DNA from: Methanocella_A sp963792125
GTDB lineage: Archaea > Halobacteriota > Methanocellia > Methanocellales > Methanocellaceae
DNA: 64,000 nucleotides
Assembly: GCA_963792125.1 (NCBI GenBank)
Contig: CAWBVA010000001.1
Coordinates: 62,001 to 126,000, forward strand
Direction: 5' to 3'
Shown here: one piece after another, positions 24,385 to 34,115 of the stretch
How positions within the stretch are numbered: the first letter of the stretch is position 1
Layout of the letters: each line of letters begins with the position of its first letter
The notes under the pieces: model-generated
Databases searched by the model: none
Seen by the model: only the letters and a program-made list of their open reading frames with translations
What the model was told of the DNA's origin: nothing
Translations under genes and position numbers: made by a program

Positions 24385-24873
24385 TTAACTAACTTTTATG
24401 CTACCACTAATTGGAGCAGGGGATGCGAATTCAAATTTCTCCAGGGCCAAATTTCTTGCTTCCTCAGGCGTCACATCGCCGCCCCCGAAAGCAAGTTTAT
24501 CTGGCGAGTCATCAATCACTTCTAGTAGTAATCCATCGCCTACAAAATTCGGGTCAAAGGACTTTGTTATAACGCCTGCTATCCAGGCTTTGTTACCATC
24601 GATAACAAGTGTCGTAACATCAACCTTTACTAAATTGTGACCAGGGCCTTCAGGGCCTTCATTATTTCTATATTGTATGGTTATCTGTCCTTTAGCATCA
24701 TATTGATCGTCAATCTGTTTTGCCGTAAAACCGATCGTATCTTTAAAATCACGAAGCAAAAACGTTCCTCCACCAGTGGCCTTATTCGTTTCTGTTGGGT
24801 TTGTCGCGATTGCCGTGCTTGCAAATGCTAATAGTACTAACAGGCCTATTATTATAATGGTTATTTTTTTCAT
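24385..24873 (-). CDS. Exported beta-rich protein (TGGGTF-type), unknown
   Basis: 162 residues: signal peptide ITIIIIGLLVLLAFASTAIA, then NKATGGGTFLLRDFKDTIGF, a pattern seen in small exported prokaryotic domains beginning G-G-G-T-F. The remainder predicts beta strands (DVTTLVIDGNKAWIAGVITK). No catalytic motif. Low GC. Ends in SPAPISGSIKVS. Confidence 0.6.
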   Translation of the reverse strand: MKKITIIIIGLLVLLAFASTAIATNPTETNKATGGGTFLLRDFKDTIGFTAKQIDDQYDAKGQITIQYRNNEGPEGPGHNLVKVDVTTLVIDGNKAWIAGVITKSFDPNFVGDGLLLEVIDDSPDKLAFGGGDVTPEEARNLALEKFEFASPAPISGSIKVS

Positions 24874-25177
24874 TATAGTTCCTCCTTTTGTTATTTGTTT
24901 ATTGCTCTTTGGCGTAGTGTCAGATATGATAGCAGTATAACAATAATGTCTTATTTATTTACACTTTATCATAAAAGTTTTTATATAATAATGTATTTTT
25001 TTATCTTAAGAGCGGCGTGGTAACAAAGGCTTACACATATAAAGCAAGCTAGGTTATAGCATAATATTATATATAAAATCGCCTAACAGCTATAAGATAA
25101 ATAAAATAATGAGGCGAGGGGCATCTCCTGGAAATGCCGACATCCTGAATATGCTATTGTTTTTGTAAAGGGTGCTA
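24874..25177. other. AT-rich spacer carrying copy a of the island hairpin repeat
   Basis: Very AT-rich between two minus-strand genes. Copy a of the dispersed element lies at 25076-25148. Otherwise only likely promoter sequence for the gene at 24873. Confidence 0.4.
25076..25148 (+). repeat. Dispersed island repeat with GGCAT hairpin, copy a (family a-f)
   Basis: Head AAATCGCCTAACAG, middle ATGAGGCGAGG, hairpin GGCAT-ctcctggaa-ATGCC, tail GACATCCTGA. CGCCT and AGGCG can pair across the head. Related copies, all in the same orientation: 25951-25976 (b, tail only), 26591-26640 (c, head only), 31712-31786 (d, full), 34831-34853 (e, tail), 35391-35421 (f, hairpin and tail, fused to the tRNA 3' copy). 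Confidence 0.6.
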
Positions 25178-25792
25178 TCAGGCTTTCCAGTACGTGTACA
25201 TTCCGATGCATAGAATTCCAGCTCCCGGGGGCGTCTGCCTGATTACCTGTAGCAGCCCTAGAAGGTCTACCGAAGATCCAATAGCATTGAGCAGGGCCAG
25301 GATGATCAGTCCCGGGCTCAGCATGCCTGTAGCTCCCAGGACTATCGGTAGCAGGACGGACAGGACGATAAACGGTGCTAAGCTGATGATGATAAATCTC
25401 TGCCTCGTCAGCACTTCCTCGGTTACTACGTAGACACCGGCATAAGTAATTCCCAGGTAGGTCTTATCGGAACGGAGGAAACCCTGGATAAAGACTAAAT
25501 GTAGAAGCTCATGTACCAGCATTAGCAGGACGAGACTTAGAATGCCCAGCAGGATATCGAGCAGTTTTATCTCAATAGAGAACGAGCCTGTGAAGAGTGA
25601 TGAGAAAAAATCTGTTAACTGGCTCAGCGATGCTGGCGCTACCAGCATGACTATGCCTGCAACGATTATGAAGCTCAGCAGCATCAGCGGAACTGACATG
25701 AGGATTGCTATGGCAGTACTGCCCGGCGCGTTCAGCTTCCTCCAGCCGTCAGCCATTAATCCCGTAACTTTCTCTGGATCTGTTTTTAACAT
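25178..25792 (-). CDS. DUF3267-like putative zinc metalloprotease (membrane)
   Basis: 204 residues with four or five hydrophobic helices and the HExxH zinc motif in LMLVHELLHLVFIQGFL near residue 95, followed by a Tyr-rich stretch (YLGITYAGVYV). The arrangement matches the DUF3267 putative zincin family of small membrane metallopeptidases. Substrate unknown. Expressed from its own AT-rich upstream region. Confidence 0.7.
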   Translation of the reverse strand: MLKTDPEKVTGLMADGWRKLNAPGSTAIAILMSVPLMLLSFIIVAGIVMLVAPASLSQLTDFFSSLFTGSFSIEIKLLDILLGILSLVLLMLVHELLHLVFIQGFLRSDKTYLGITYAGVYVVTEEVLTRQRFIIISLAPFIVLSVLLPIVLGATGMLSPGLIILALLNAIGSSVDLLGLLQVIRQTPPGAGILCIGMYTYWKA

Positions 25793-26044
25793 TCCTGTGA
25801 TGATATGGATAGCGACGCCTCCGTCAAGCCATTTACCGATGATAATCCGATCGGTTGATTATTGCCATTCGCTACTATGATACACATATATGACCTTATA
25901 ATAATTCTGTAAACATTCGCATCCCGGGAAGTGTATGAATTTTACTACCCGTGAAGTGCCGCCATCCTGACCGGATTGTATTAAATACTGATAGCTAACA
26001 ATTTTATATGAAAAATTTTAGTCAGGATAAAAAGGCGGTAGTGA

Positions 26045-26482
26045 TTATTTTTTAACGAAATATAATGAGCTACCGTTAATATTGAACCCCGTCATTTCGT
26101 CGTTGAGAATAATCTCTTTGCTGCCACCCTTACCGATATTAATTGAATAATGTCTATTATCCATTTTACTCCAAACGCCTGTCGTTCCATAACCACCTTC
26201 GTTGTAATACAATGTCCCATTCTGGAAGAAATTAAAGTATCCGTACTCTGAATTATAGTACGTTTCCCAAATGCCAACTATATTATCTACCGGTATGGGT
26301 GTTGGCGTTGGCGTAGGCGTGACCGTAGGCTCCGGCGTTGGTGTAGGAGTCGGTGTAGGCTCTGGTGTTACAGTAACATAAATAATCAAGGGGGTTGGCT
26401 GAGCGACCTGTGCGCCTGTACAACCGCCTACCAAAATAAAAACCAATATTGCTAATATCAACAATGATAATTGCTTACTCAT
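26045..26482 (-). CDS. PT-linker lipoprotein with C-terminal lipocalin-like domain
   Basis: 145 residues from the ATG at 26482, which has GGGGGGT about 9 nt upstream. Lipobox VGGC after a hydrophobic signal. Then a (P-T)n linker (EPTPTPTPTPEPTVTPTP) and a beta-rich domain: VGIWETYYNSEYGYFNFFQN, GTLYYNEGG, WSKMDNRHYSINI. The same W-x(n)-H-Y-S-I core appears in a fragment at 32734-32940 and in the protein at 33038-33805, so this is a local family. Surface-anchored; function unknown. Confidence 0.7.
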   Translation of the reverse strand: MSKQLSLLILAILVFILVGGCTGAQVAQPTPLIIYVTVTPEPTPTPTPTPEPTVTPTPTPTPIPVDNIVGIWETYYNSEYGYFNFFQNGTLYYNEGGYGTTGVWSKMDNRHYSINIGKGGSKEIILNDEMTGFNINGSSLYFVKK

Positions 26483-26848
26483 CAAAAGACTACCCCCCAT
26501 AATAACAATAATTATAGGACTACCTATTATTAAGCTTACTATCACAAAGCCCCGGATATGATTAACTTACTATGAAAAATATTTAATCTTAAATCGCCTA
26601 ATAGGTAAGGTGTAAGCAGATGTATGAGGCGTGAGGCGCGACCGGCCGAAGGGGCCCTTATATTCCTGCCCGTCTGACCGTTGCCCCTTTGATCATGTTT
26701 TCATTAGAAAGCGCATCGGATACAGAATCCAGACAGTCCGTACCACAGGCATCGCTGTCGCCGGGCGTTTTCGTGTCGGCCGGTTTATCGGGTGGGCTAT
26801 TGCTCGTGAGCGATAGGCCTGTTCCCCAAAAAATGAAAACCGGATCCA

Positions 26849-27367
26849 TTATAAATTCAAGTCCCAGCGTTCTTCTAAAACCGTTTCGCCCCAGTCATTA
26901 TTTTCATGTGTTTCCGTAATCAGAAATCCTTTGCTATCATACAAATGTCTTGCAGCCATTAGCGTACTGAAAGTCCACAAAAACACGTGCACATACTTCT
27001 TTTCTTTACAAAAGTCAATCGCCATATCAAGGAGTTTATGTCCCGCACCCAATCCTCTCATTTCAGGTTCTAAGAAGAAAAATCTTAATTGTGCTGTTGC
27101 CTTGTCCACATGCGTAATGGCTACGCACCCTGACGAAACTCCGTTGTTTTCAAGAATAAACATGCAGTCTCTTTTGTCATCGAATTGATTTACAAAATTA
27201 TGTACTCCTTCAGTCAGGTACGCTTTCCATATTTCAGACGTAAACCCATATTCCAGTTTATATAATGCCAGCTGATGAGATATTACAAAGTCCACGTCTG
27301 TCTCTTTAAAAGGTCGAATGGTAATATTTGAGGTCGCCTTGGCCAAATGCTGTTTTATTTTATTCAT
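26849..27367 (-). CDS. GNAT-family N-acetyltransferase
   Basis: 172 residues. Acetyl-CoA-binding motif A is LRFFFLEPEMRGLGAGHKLL (R-G-L-G-A-G), preceded by beta strands CVAITHVDKATAQL and followed by MAIDFCKEKKYVHVFLWTFS and ARHLYDSKGF. This is the pattern of GNATs often found fused to or beside MarR regulators. Acceptor unknown. Confidence 0.82.
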   Translation of the reverse strand: MNKIKQHLAKATSNITIRPFKETDVDFVISHQLALYKLEYGFTSEIWKAYLTEGVHNFVNQFDDKRDCMFILENNGVSSGCVAITHVDKATAQLRFFFLEPEMRGLGAGHKLLDMAIDFCKEKKYVHVFLWTFSTLMAARHLYDSKGFLITETHENNDWGETVLEERWDLNL

Positions 27368-27658
27368 GGCTGTCGAGGGATTTTAGTTGTACTTTGGGTC
27401 ATCGGCAAATTTTTCATACACTCCTGTGGTCTTCGATGGGTAGTCATTTCACCGAACATAATTACTGATTATTGTAATAACGATAATAAAGCTAACTTTA
27501 AGGTTACAAGGTTATTTTTCAACTGTAAGAAAAAATGTGACATTTTGCTACTGGATATATATCTCCAATTAGTATTAATGGATTGGAAGTAACTGAATAT
27601 TGGACTTTATTGTCCACGAATCATCCGGAATTATGGACAGGGGAGGACGAGGCCGATC
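27368..27658. other. AT-rich divergent spacer
   Basis: The spacer separates the acetyltransferase from the next plus-strand gene. AT-rich and poly-A/T containing. No gene or repeat seen. Confidence 0.35.
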
Positions 27659-28352
27659 TTGGGAACGTCAAAAATAGGCACGCTGAACGAAAAGCCGCTT
27701 CATGAAGCTTTGAAGCGGTGGTATGCACAACCGGGAGACATCTTCGAGGTACCGGTAGACGGATTTGTGGTGGATATCGTCGCGGGACGGCGATCTCCTT
27801 ATCGAGATACAGACACGGAATTTCAGTGCCATAAAACGGAAACTGGAGAAACTCTTAGTCAACCATTCCGTGCGGCTGGTCTATCCGATACCCCGTGAGA
27901 AATGGATCGTGAAGCTGACAGATGACGGGAACAGCCCGATCAGCCGCCGGAGATCACCCAAGCGCGGTGCATTTGAACACATCTTCGAGGAACTGATAAG
28001 ATTGCCTGGACTGCTTAAGAATCCCAACTTCTCGATAGAGTTGCTGCTGATCGAGGAGGAAGAAGTACGCCGGTACGACGGCGTCCGCGGCTGGAGGCGG
28101 AGGGGGTGGGTCACGGAGGAGCGCAGGTTACTGCGGGTGGTGGATAAGCGGATATTGAATTCACCAGCAGATATGCATGCTTTTATCCCCACGACTCTGA
28201 CCGAGCCTTTTTCAGTTAATGACCTGGCAACAGCCACCAATAGTTCTAGAAAGCTGGCCCGGAAAATGGTCTACTGCCTGCGGGCAATGGGTTGTGTGGC
28301 CCCGGCAGGAAAAAGGGCTAATGCGATACTGTATGCTCGACGAACTACCTGA
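27659..28352 (+). pseudogene. Nuclease-like conserved hypothetical, interrupted by a one-base frameshift
   Basis: The N-terminal frame starts at a TTG (27659): KIGTLNEKPLHEALKRWYAQ, then VPVDGFVVDIV. One surplus base near 27778-27782 shifts the rest into another frame: RDGDLLIEIQTRNFSAIKRK and onward to the stop at 28352. D...(L-L-I-E-I-Q) on the strand resembles a PD-(D/E)XK nuclease core with Gln for Lys (inference). The C-terminal PFSVNDLATATNSSRKLARK looks like a winged helix. Combined length is about 230 residues. Otherwise intact. Confidence 0.6.
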
Positions 28353-28473
28353 GTGAGCCAACGGTAATCGGACTACCGTTAAAACAGGGGATATCGAGAT
28401 GAAAATGCGCCTGCAGAAGCTGGATAATGGCAAGTAATAAGCACGATGAAAGACTTTTATTATAAGTGCATTA

Positions 28474-30760
28474 ATGATCGACATTCCAGCCACACTCAAA
28501 GAGCTCACTATCGAAGAAAAAGCAGCCCTGTGTACAGGTAGTTGCCCCTGGGCCACCTTTAAAATCGATCGTCTGAAAATCCCGAGAATGATCCTTGCCG
28601 ATGGCCCGCATGGAGTCAGGAAGTGCCTGAACATGAAGGCGAACGTTTCTCAAAGCCTGCCCGCTACCTGCTTCCCGACGGCTTCGTGTCTGGCCTCGAC
28701 CTGGGATCGCGATCTCCTTTACACCATGGGCCAGGCACTCGCCGAGGAAGCCATCGCGCAACGTGTCGATTTGCTGCTCGGGCCGGGGGTGAACATGAAG
28801 CGTTCTCCGCTCGGCGGCCGCAATTTCGAGTATTTCTCAGAAGACCCGTACCTGGCCGGGGAAATGGCTACCGGCATTATCAACGGCATCCAGGAGAAGG
28901 GCGTGGGCGCGACGATTAAGCATTTCGCGGCCAACAGCCAGGAGTTCAAACGGTATACGTATGAGTGCTGAAATCGACGAGCGGACGTTACGCGAGATAT
29001 ACCTGCCCGCGTTCGAGACGGCGATTAAAAAGGCGAAGCCGTGGGCCGTCATGAGCGCCTATAACAAGCTCAACGGAGTCCCGTGTTCAGAACATCCCGA
29101 GCTGCTGACCCGTATCCTGCGATATGAATGGAAGTTCGACGGGCTGGTCATGTCGGACTGGGGCGCCGTCCAGAACCTGGTCAAGGCGATCGGCGCGGGA
29201 CTGGACCTGGAAATGCAGGGCCCTCAACCGGTCGACGTGCACGGTTTAGTGGATGCCGTCCGTTCGGGAGCCATGGACGAAACAGTCCTGGATCAGGCGG
29301 TATCCCGCATTCTTTCCACGATTAATAAAGCTGCGGAAACGCCTAAAGGCGGAATATTAAATGTCCCGAGCCATCACGATCTCGCGTGCAAGATCGCCAG
29401 CGAAGGCATGGTATTGCTAAAGAACAACGGTATCTTGCCTTTAAAAAATCATGACCGGATTGCAGTCATCGGTTTGTCCGCCAGACAGCCTTATTTCCAG
29501 GGCGGAGGGGCTTCAAATGTGAACCCGACCAAAGTATCAATCCCATGGGAAGAACTGCAACATCAGGCTCCGGATACATTATTTACTTATGCCGAGGGGT
29601 ATTCTCCGGATGGAAAATTCCGGCAGGTTTTAATCGACGAAGCCGTCGGAATTGCAAAATCGGCCGAAGTGGCCATCCTCTTTATCGCTCCGCCCCCCTT
29701 GACCGAAGCGGAAGGATACGACCGTACCGGTATCGACCTGTCCCACCAGCAGGTCACCCTGATCAAATCGGTTACCGCCGTTCAGCCGAACACAGTGGTC
29801 GTGTTAAATAATGGAGCGCCGATCGCGATGAGTGAATGGATCGGGGATGTGGCGGCAGTGCTCGAGGCCTGGATGATGGGACAGGCAGGCGGTAAAGCAA
29901 TTGCCGAGATATTGTATGGACATATCAATCCGTCGGGAAAACTGGCGGAAACGTTCCCGCTTAAGCTCTCCGACACGCCGGCGTATCTCAACTGGCCGGG
30001 CGTAAACAACATGGAAACCGACATAGCGTGTTATGGTGAGGGGCTTTTCATCGGCTATCGCTATTATGATGCAAAAGAGGTGCCCGTGTTGTTCCCGTTC
30101 GGGCATGGATTGAGCTATACCACGTTCTCTTACAGTAACCCGCGCGCTTCGGCAACCCAATTTAAAGATACCGATGGGATCGAGATATCGGTCGATGTGA
30201 CGAATACGGGGAATGTCGCGGGAAAGGAAATCGTCCAGGTATATGTCCATGATCAGAAATCCGGCCTGATCCGCCCGTTCAAAGAATTAAAAGGATTCGT
30301 AAAAGTGGAGCTCCAGCCCGGCGAAACGCAGACTGTGTCCATCCCGCTGGATTATCGTAGCTTTGCTTATTACCATCCCTCATATAAACGATGGATCACT
30401 GAGGACGGCGATTTTGATATTCTTATCGGGGCTTCTTCTGCCGATATTCGTCATCGGATCGTTGTCAGCCTGCAATCGAGCTTGAAATTATGCCATATTC
30501 TGGATCCCTATTCAACGGTTCGTGAATGGCTTGAAGACTCCCGGGGCAGAGCCGTCCTTGAGCCGATTTTAATGAAGATAATCGAGCAGAGGTGCACCGG
30601 AATGATAAGTGGAGAGTACAAGGATGAATCGATAGTCAGGAACATGATGAATAATATTATGGATATGCCAATATTCATGGTGTTTAATTATTTCGAAGGA
30701 TTCATGCCGGCATTACCTGAAGAAATGATACATTATTTGATCGCAAAAATTAATGAATGA
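28474..30760 (+). pseudogene. Glycoside hydrolase family 3 beta-glucosidase, interrupted by one frameshift
   Basis: Frame 1 (28474-28971) holds the start MIDIPATLKELTIEEKAALC, LADGPHGVR and RNFEYFSEDPYLAGEMATGI with KHFAANSQE. The frame shifts near 28955-28965. Frame 2 continues SAEIDERTLREIYLPAFETA, the nucleophile region LVMSDWGAV, GAGLDLEMQGP, the GH3 C-terminal domain (ASEGMVLLKNNGILPLK) and the fibronectin-III-like end (GLIRPFKELKGFVKVELQPG). A further 95 residues after that are unassigned. Function: hydrolysis of beta-glucosides. Such enzymes are unusual in methanogens, so horizontal transfer is likely. Confidence 0.82.
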
Positions 30761-31434
30761 AAACACCGGCGCATATGCCGAAGGCTCGATGATTTAACAT
30801 CTTTTTATTAAGGACAGAGGGGGTTATCCTATCCGTGCTATACGCAGCATTACAGCGCGCCAGGATCGCCAGGTACCGCCAAGACCGCCAAGGACTGTTT
30901 ATGAGCAATGACGTGACGTTATCCATTTCACTGCAATCCTGGCGGTCTCGTGAACATCGGGAGGTTAAGGAGCCAGGGAGACGAACGGTAAAAACGGAGC
31001 TTAAGGAGCTAAGGAGTCTAAGGAGCATTTTTTAAACCGTCCTCCTTAAGCTCCTTAGCTCCTTAAGCTCCCTTTTTAAAACCGTTCTCCTCGACTCCTT
31101 CAAACTCCTTCGGCTCATGCACCCTAGTCTCCGTGCGCTCCTTAGCCGCCCGACTCCTTCAGCCCTTCAGGCACCCGGATTTTCACCGATCTACCCATGA
31201 AAACACTGGTTTATCATTAACAGAGTCTATGCAGTACTGGTGATCCTGGCGCGCTCTAAAAACGGTTCCGGGGATTCCTTCACGCAAAGCCCTGGCAGAG
31301 AAATGCGACTTGACTTACCCTGGACAAGCCCACCGCCCGACGGGTAGCAGAAACATAATGCCTGATTGCCCATAATTTATTAAATATTGGTGCGTTGAAT
31401 ATCCAGTCAGAAAATTGTGTTAGTGAGGAGTTGT
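30761..31434. other. Repeat-rich intergenic region
   Basis: No gene. It contains GCCAGG/CGCCAAG-type repeats at 30855-30960, the AAGGAGCT inverted repeat at 30996-31071, and a CTCCTTAG-rich tail (31080-31160) shared with 34707-34808 and 35453-35562. Confidence 0.55.
30996..31071. repeat. Perfect 21-bp inverted repeat of AAGGAGCT units
   Basis: 30996-31016 (GGAGCTTAAGGAGC followed by TAAGGAG) is exactly the reverse complement of 31051-31071; the loop is 34 nt. Flanks ACGGTAAAAA and TTTTTAAAACCGT extend the symmetry. The arms themselves are made of near-tandem AAGGAGCT words. Confidence 0.85.
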
Positions 31435-31665
31435 ATGAAAAATAACAATATCAAATTAACAAAAGAGAAAAGGGACGATATGGTCTCTGCAATTAAGAAC
31501 TATTTTTTAAAAGAGAGGGAAGAAGAAATAGGTGATCTGGCTGCAGGCTTGCTTTTAGAATTCATTATAGACGAATTGGCACCGGAATTTTACAATCAAG
31601 GTGTTTATGATTCGTATAAACATATGGAAGACAAAATCGAAGATTTATTATCGATCCAAAAATAA
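31435..31665 (+). CDS. DUF2164 family protein
   Basis: 76 residues from the ATG at 31435 with TGAGGAG just upstream. KLTKEKRDDMVSAIKNYFLK, then EEEIGDLAAGLLLEFIIDEL and YNQGVYDSYKHMEDK match the DUF2164 pattern (I-K-L-(S/T)-K-E-x-(K/R) ... E-E-I-G-D-L-A-A ... Y-N-Q-G-V). A small helical protein, function unknown. AT-rich. Confidence 0.75.
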   Translation: MKNNNIKLTKEKRDDMVSAIKNYFLKEREEEIGDLAAGLLLEFIIDELAPEFYNQGVYDSYKHMEDKIEDLLSIQK

Positions 31666-31711
31666 TGATTTATACGTAAATTTCTTTTATAGTTGCAAAG
31701 GGTTAAATTAT

Positions 31712-31786
31712 AAATCGCCCGATAGATAGCTGATAAGAAATATCATGAGGAGAGGGGCATCCCATGCAAGTGCCGACATCCCGACG
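31712..31786 (+). repeat. Dispersed island repeat with GGCAT hairpin, copy d
   Basis: Full-length copy: AAATCGCCCGATAG head, ATGAGGAGAGG, hairpin GGCAT-cccatgcaa-GTGCC and tail GACATCCCGACGG. It sits 46 nt after the DUF2164 stop. Confidence 0.6.
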
Positions 31787-31917
31787 GCGCCATATTTCTT
31801 TACTTCAATAGTTCTGCTATGCCATATTGTATCACATTTTTTATCTGACTCGTACCTTTTTACTATTACTGTGCGGTATCCTACATCTTAAGGGCTGGAT
31901 GTCCGGATAGATGCATC

Positions 31918-32082
31918 ATGCCTCTCGGTTCCTGTGCTGAATGTAAAAACGGATCATTCTATAAAGATGCCCATATGATCAGCCGGAGTTGTTGGTCAAT
32001 GATGGTCAATGAACTGAAGTTCGATCTCGGGAAGGTCCGGGATTGTGGCGGCTATTATCCTGGATGCTTTGTTAAGAAATGA
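31918..32082 (+). CDS. Cys-rich small protein, island family copy B (54 residues)
   Basis: ATG at 31918. Cysteines at residues 6, 9, 25, 43 and 50 (CAEC, SRSCWSM, VRDCGGYYPGC) give the same spacing as the copy at 32250-32423: C-x2-C, about 15 residues, C, about 17-18 residues, C. This suggests one zinc site. Function unknown. It is the only copy on the plus strand. Confidence 0.5.
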   Translation: MPLGSCAECKNGSFYKDAHMISRSCWSMMVNELKFDLGKVRDCGGYYPGCFVKK

Positions 32083-32249
32083 TTACTAAACTTTGGGTTG
32101 TATGTTGATGGATTATTATACAACCTTTATATGTTCCTGGATAATTGTTTGATATGCGCGATGAAGCATGAAATTACTATACCCCCCACTAGATAGAAAT
32201 TGCTGAGCGCAACCCCAATATACAAATTTTCGTTATATCCATTGGTGCT

Positions 32250-32423
32250 TTACCCGTATACTTCTTTTATCGGTGCCCGCCAGTCAGGGCAGCACCAGAC
32301 ACTCGAAAGCGTGAATCCATCAGGTAGATCGCCAGCTAAGAGCAATCCGCATAATGGCCCGGGGAACTTCTCATAGAATACCGGGCCATGTCGGCAGTCG
32401 CGGCAACATCGTTTAAGGAACAT
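32250..32423 (-). CDS. Cys-rich small protein, island family copy C (57 residues)
   Basis: ATG at 32423 gives MFLKRCCRDCRHGP, then FPGPLCGLL, DGFTLSSVWCCPDWRAPI. The cysteines C7-x2-C10, C25 and C44/C45 could coordinate zinc. A 35-residue membrane peptide gene (32497-32604) lies directly upstream on the same strand, a pairing repeated at 33889-34223. No known family recognised. Confidence 0.5.
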   Translation of the reverse strand: MFLKRCCRDCRHGPVFYEKFPGPLCGLLLAGDLPDGFTLSSVWCCPDWRAPIKEVYG

Positions 32424-32496
32424 GAAAGATACCTTGCACGACTGAGGATATGATGACCGACCATGCCCGGCGTGAAAGTAAGAACCCGCTATCAGC

Positions 32497-32604
32497 TTAA
32501 AGAAATGACCCAAACGTGGTAAGTACTGTATTGACAATAATGTAGGCTAAGATGATAGCTAAAATTACACCGGTCGCTTGCAGCGCGAGTTTAATTAAGT
32601 TCAT
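32497..32604 (-). CDS. 35-residue single-pass membrane peptide
   Basis: ATG at 32604; MNLIKLALQATGVILAIILA followed by YIIVNTVL and a short polar end. One transmembrane helix fills nearly the whole peptide. It lies 73 nt upstream of Cys-rich copy C in the same direction. No strong ribosome-binding site, so confidence is modest. Confidence 0.4.
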   Translation of the reverse strand: MNLIKLALQATGVILAIILAYIIVNTVLTTFGSFL

Positions 32605-32733
32605 ATGCGATCTCGATCTTTAACATTAAACCCCCTACTAATAAATATTCCTTGTTCTAAACCATTGATCGTCTGTTGCAGGTCCTGACCACAGACCTCA
32701 AAACGGTAAGGCCGCGACTGGCACAAAATAAGG

Positions 32734-32940
32734 TTACTTTTCAGCTGGACATTCTCGGTCGTAATAGTTGGTCGCGATATAATGGTAGCGCGATGAAGTT
32801 TTTATAAAATATTCCGGACTCCCATCGAAACCGTTGAACATAGTCGTTTCGTCATCGAGAGTAATCACCACACTGTAAGCACCGTGAGAATTAAAAATAG
32901 AATAATGCCTGCTATCGACACCAACTCCAACCGCCATCAT
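32734..32940 (-). pseudogene. Fragment of the island lipocalin-like domain family
   Basis: 68 codons reading VDSRHYSIFNSHGAYSVVIT, then LDDETTMFNGF and GSPEYFIK. They align with DNRHYSINIGKGGSKEIILN / DEMTGFNINGSSLYFVKK of the lipoprotein at 26045-26482. Signal, lipobox and linker are absent. Probably a truncated duplicate. Confidence 0.5.
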
Positions 32941-33037
32941 CTTTAAAATCAGCTATGCTTTTCTATTTTACATTTAGAAATTTGAAATGGTAAATTTTAT
33001 TATTTAAAGCACTATCAATAGATATGAGGCCAAACTT

Positions 33038-33805
33038 TTGTCCATCTTCAAAAAAATCGCCACATTAGTCGTTATATTGTTATTCTTATCAATCAGCTTA
33101 TGCGTTATTGGCCTTAGCTTTGGCATCATGGTAGTAGATAAAAATGGTGAAATATCTGTCCCTGCCTTATCTAATCTATCGCCGCTGCCACTGGATCCCA
33201 ACGACCCGGTCATCGGGGCATATCGATCAAACGACGACACCGCAATATGCCGTTTATATGGAAACGGGACCTACATTTTCATGAGCCTGATCCACCCGTC
33301 TCTTTCGTTTGGCAACTGGAGCAACTATGGAAATAACCACTATTCGCTTTATTTATATTTCACTGAGTCCGAGGGTAAAGTAACATACGCCAATACATTA
33401 CCGTTTAACCTGGCCCAGGGATACGATCTGATAAACGGGGAACTGGCAAGCTCGGACTCCAGCGATCGCTTTAGAAAAATATCTGACAACCCTGACGAAT
33501 TTGTCCAGGTGCACGTGTATCCGAGCACATCTCCTGAAACCCCTATTAACCGGCAGGTTGGCGTGGAAGTAAAGCGAGTCAACTCAGCCAGTATTTCCGT
33601 AAAAGTAATGGCCGGTAAAGACGTAGCATCTCTGGTTTCGATTCGTGTCATAGCCGACGGCAAAGATGCGCAGCTGACGAGCGGTAAAATAGGTCCGCAG
33701 CTCGGCTCAATAGCATATTATAAAGTAAATGATAATACTGATATTGTTGTCGTCGCCGAGTTCTATGACTATACCCACTATAATGTATGGGCCGGAAGAA
33801 TTTAG
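33038..33805 (+). CDS. Membrane-anchored protein with lipocalin-like domain, unknown
   Basis: 255 residues from a TTG at 33038 (GAGG 9 nt upstream). N-terminal membrane anchor IATLVVILLFLSISLCVIGL. The central domain VIGAYRSNDDTAICRLYGNG with GNWSNYGNNHYSLYLYF matches the core of the island lipoprotein family. The C-terminal domain (VGVEVKRVNSASISVKVMAG, then IGPQLGSIAYYKV) has the look of an archaeal type-IV-pilin-like beta domain. Extracytoplasmic; role unknown. Confidence 0.6.
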   Translation: MSIFKKIATLVVILLFLSISLCVIGLSFGIMVVDKNGEISVPALSNLSPLPLDPNDPVIGAYRSNDDTAICRLYGNGTYIFMSLIHPSLSFGNWSNYGNNHYSLYLYFTESEGKVTYANTLPFNLAQGYDLINGELASSDSSDRFRKISDNPDEFVQVHVYPSTSPETPINRQVGVEVKRVNSASISVKVMAGKDVASLVSIRVIADGKDAQLTSGKIGPQLGSIAYYKVNDNTDIVVVAEFYDYTHYNVWAGRI

Positions 33806-33888
33806 CTAAATTCTAATCCACCAGGTCAATAGTCCTTTTTTAATTCTTTTATCAGATTTTTTATTCCCATATGCTGCCGGCAGGCGGC

Positions 33889-34050
33889 TTATTCTTTTAT
33901 TGGCGCCCGCCATCCGGGATAGCACCAAACGGTCGTCATGATGAAGCCTGCCTGGCACAGTCTCCAACAGCCGCCCATAAGGGCCGATGTATACATGTGC
34001 GAGGAGATCGGGCCATGCTTGCAGTGAACATACGGCTTCTTAAGAAATGC
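33889..34050 (-). pseudogene. Cys-rich small protein, island family copy D (start uncertain)
   Basis: Open frame ending FIMTTVWCYPGWRAPIKE, nearly identical at its end to copy C. HCKHGP aligns with DCRHGP, but the first zinc-binding Cys is replaced (K-P-Y-V-H-C). No in-frame ATG is near the N-terminus. It lies downstream of a second 35-residue membrane peptide (34116-34223), as copy C does. Confidence 0.45.
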
Positions 34051-34115
34051 CCTGGCGGTTAAAAATTTGGCATAAAAATAATAGAAAAATAATAATATTC
34101 GGTGTACAGTTATGG

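Noticed and set aside
32160..32200. 17-codon minus-strand peptide after a GGGGGGTATA site
   Set aside because: Too short, no hydrophobic or cysteine pattern, and the spacing to the ATG is long.
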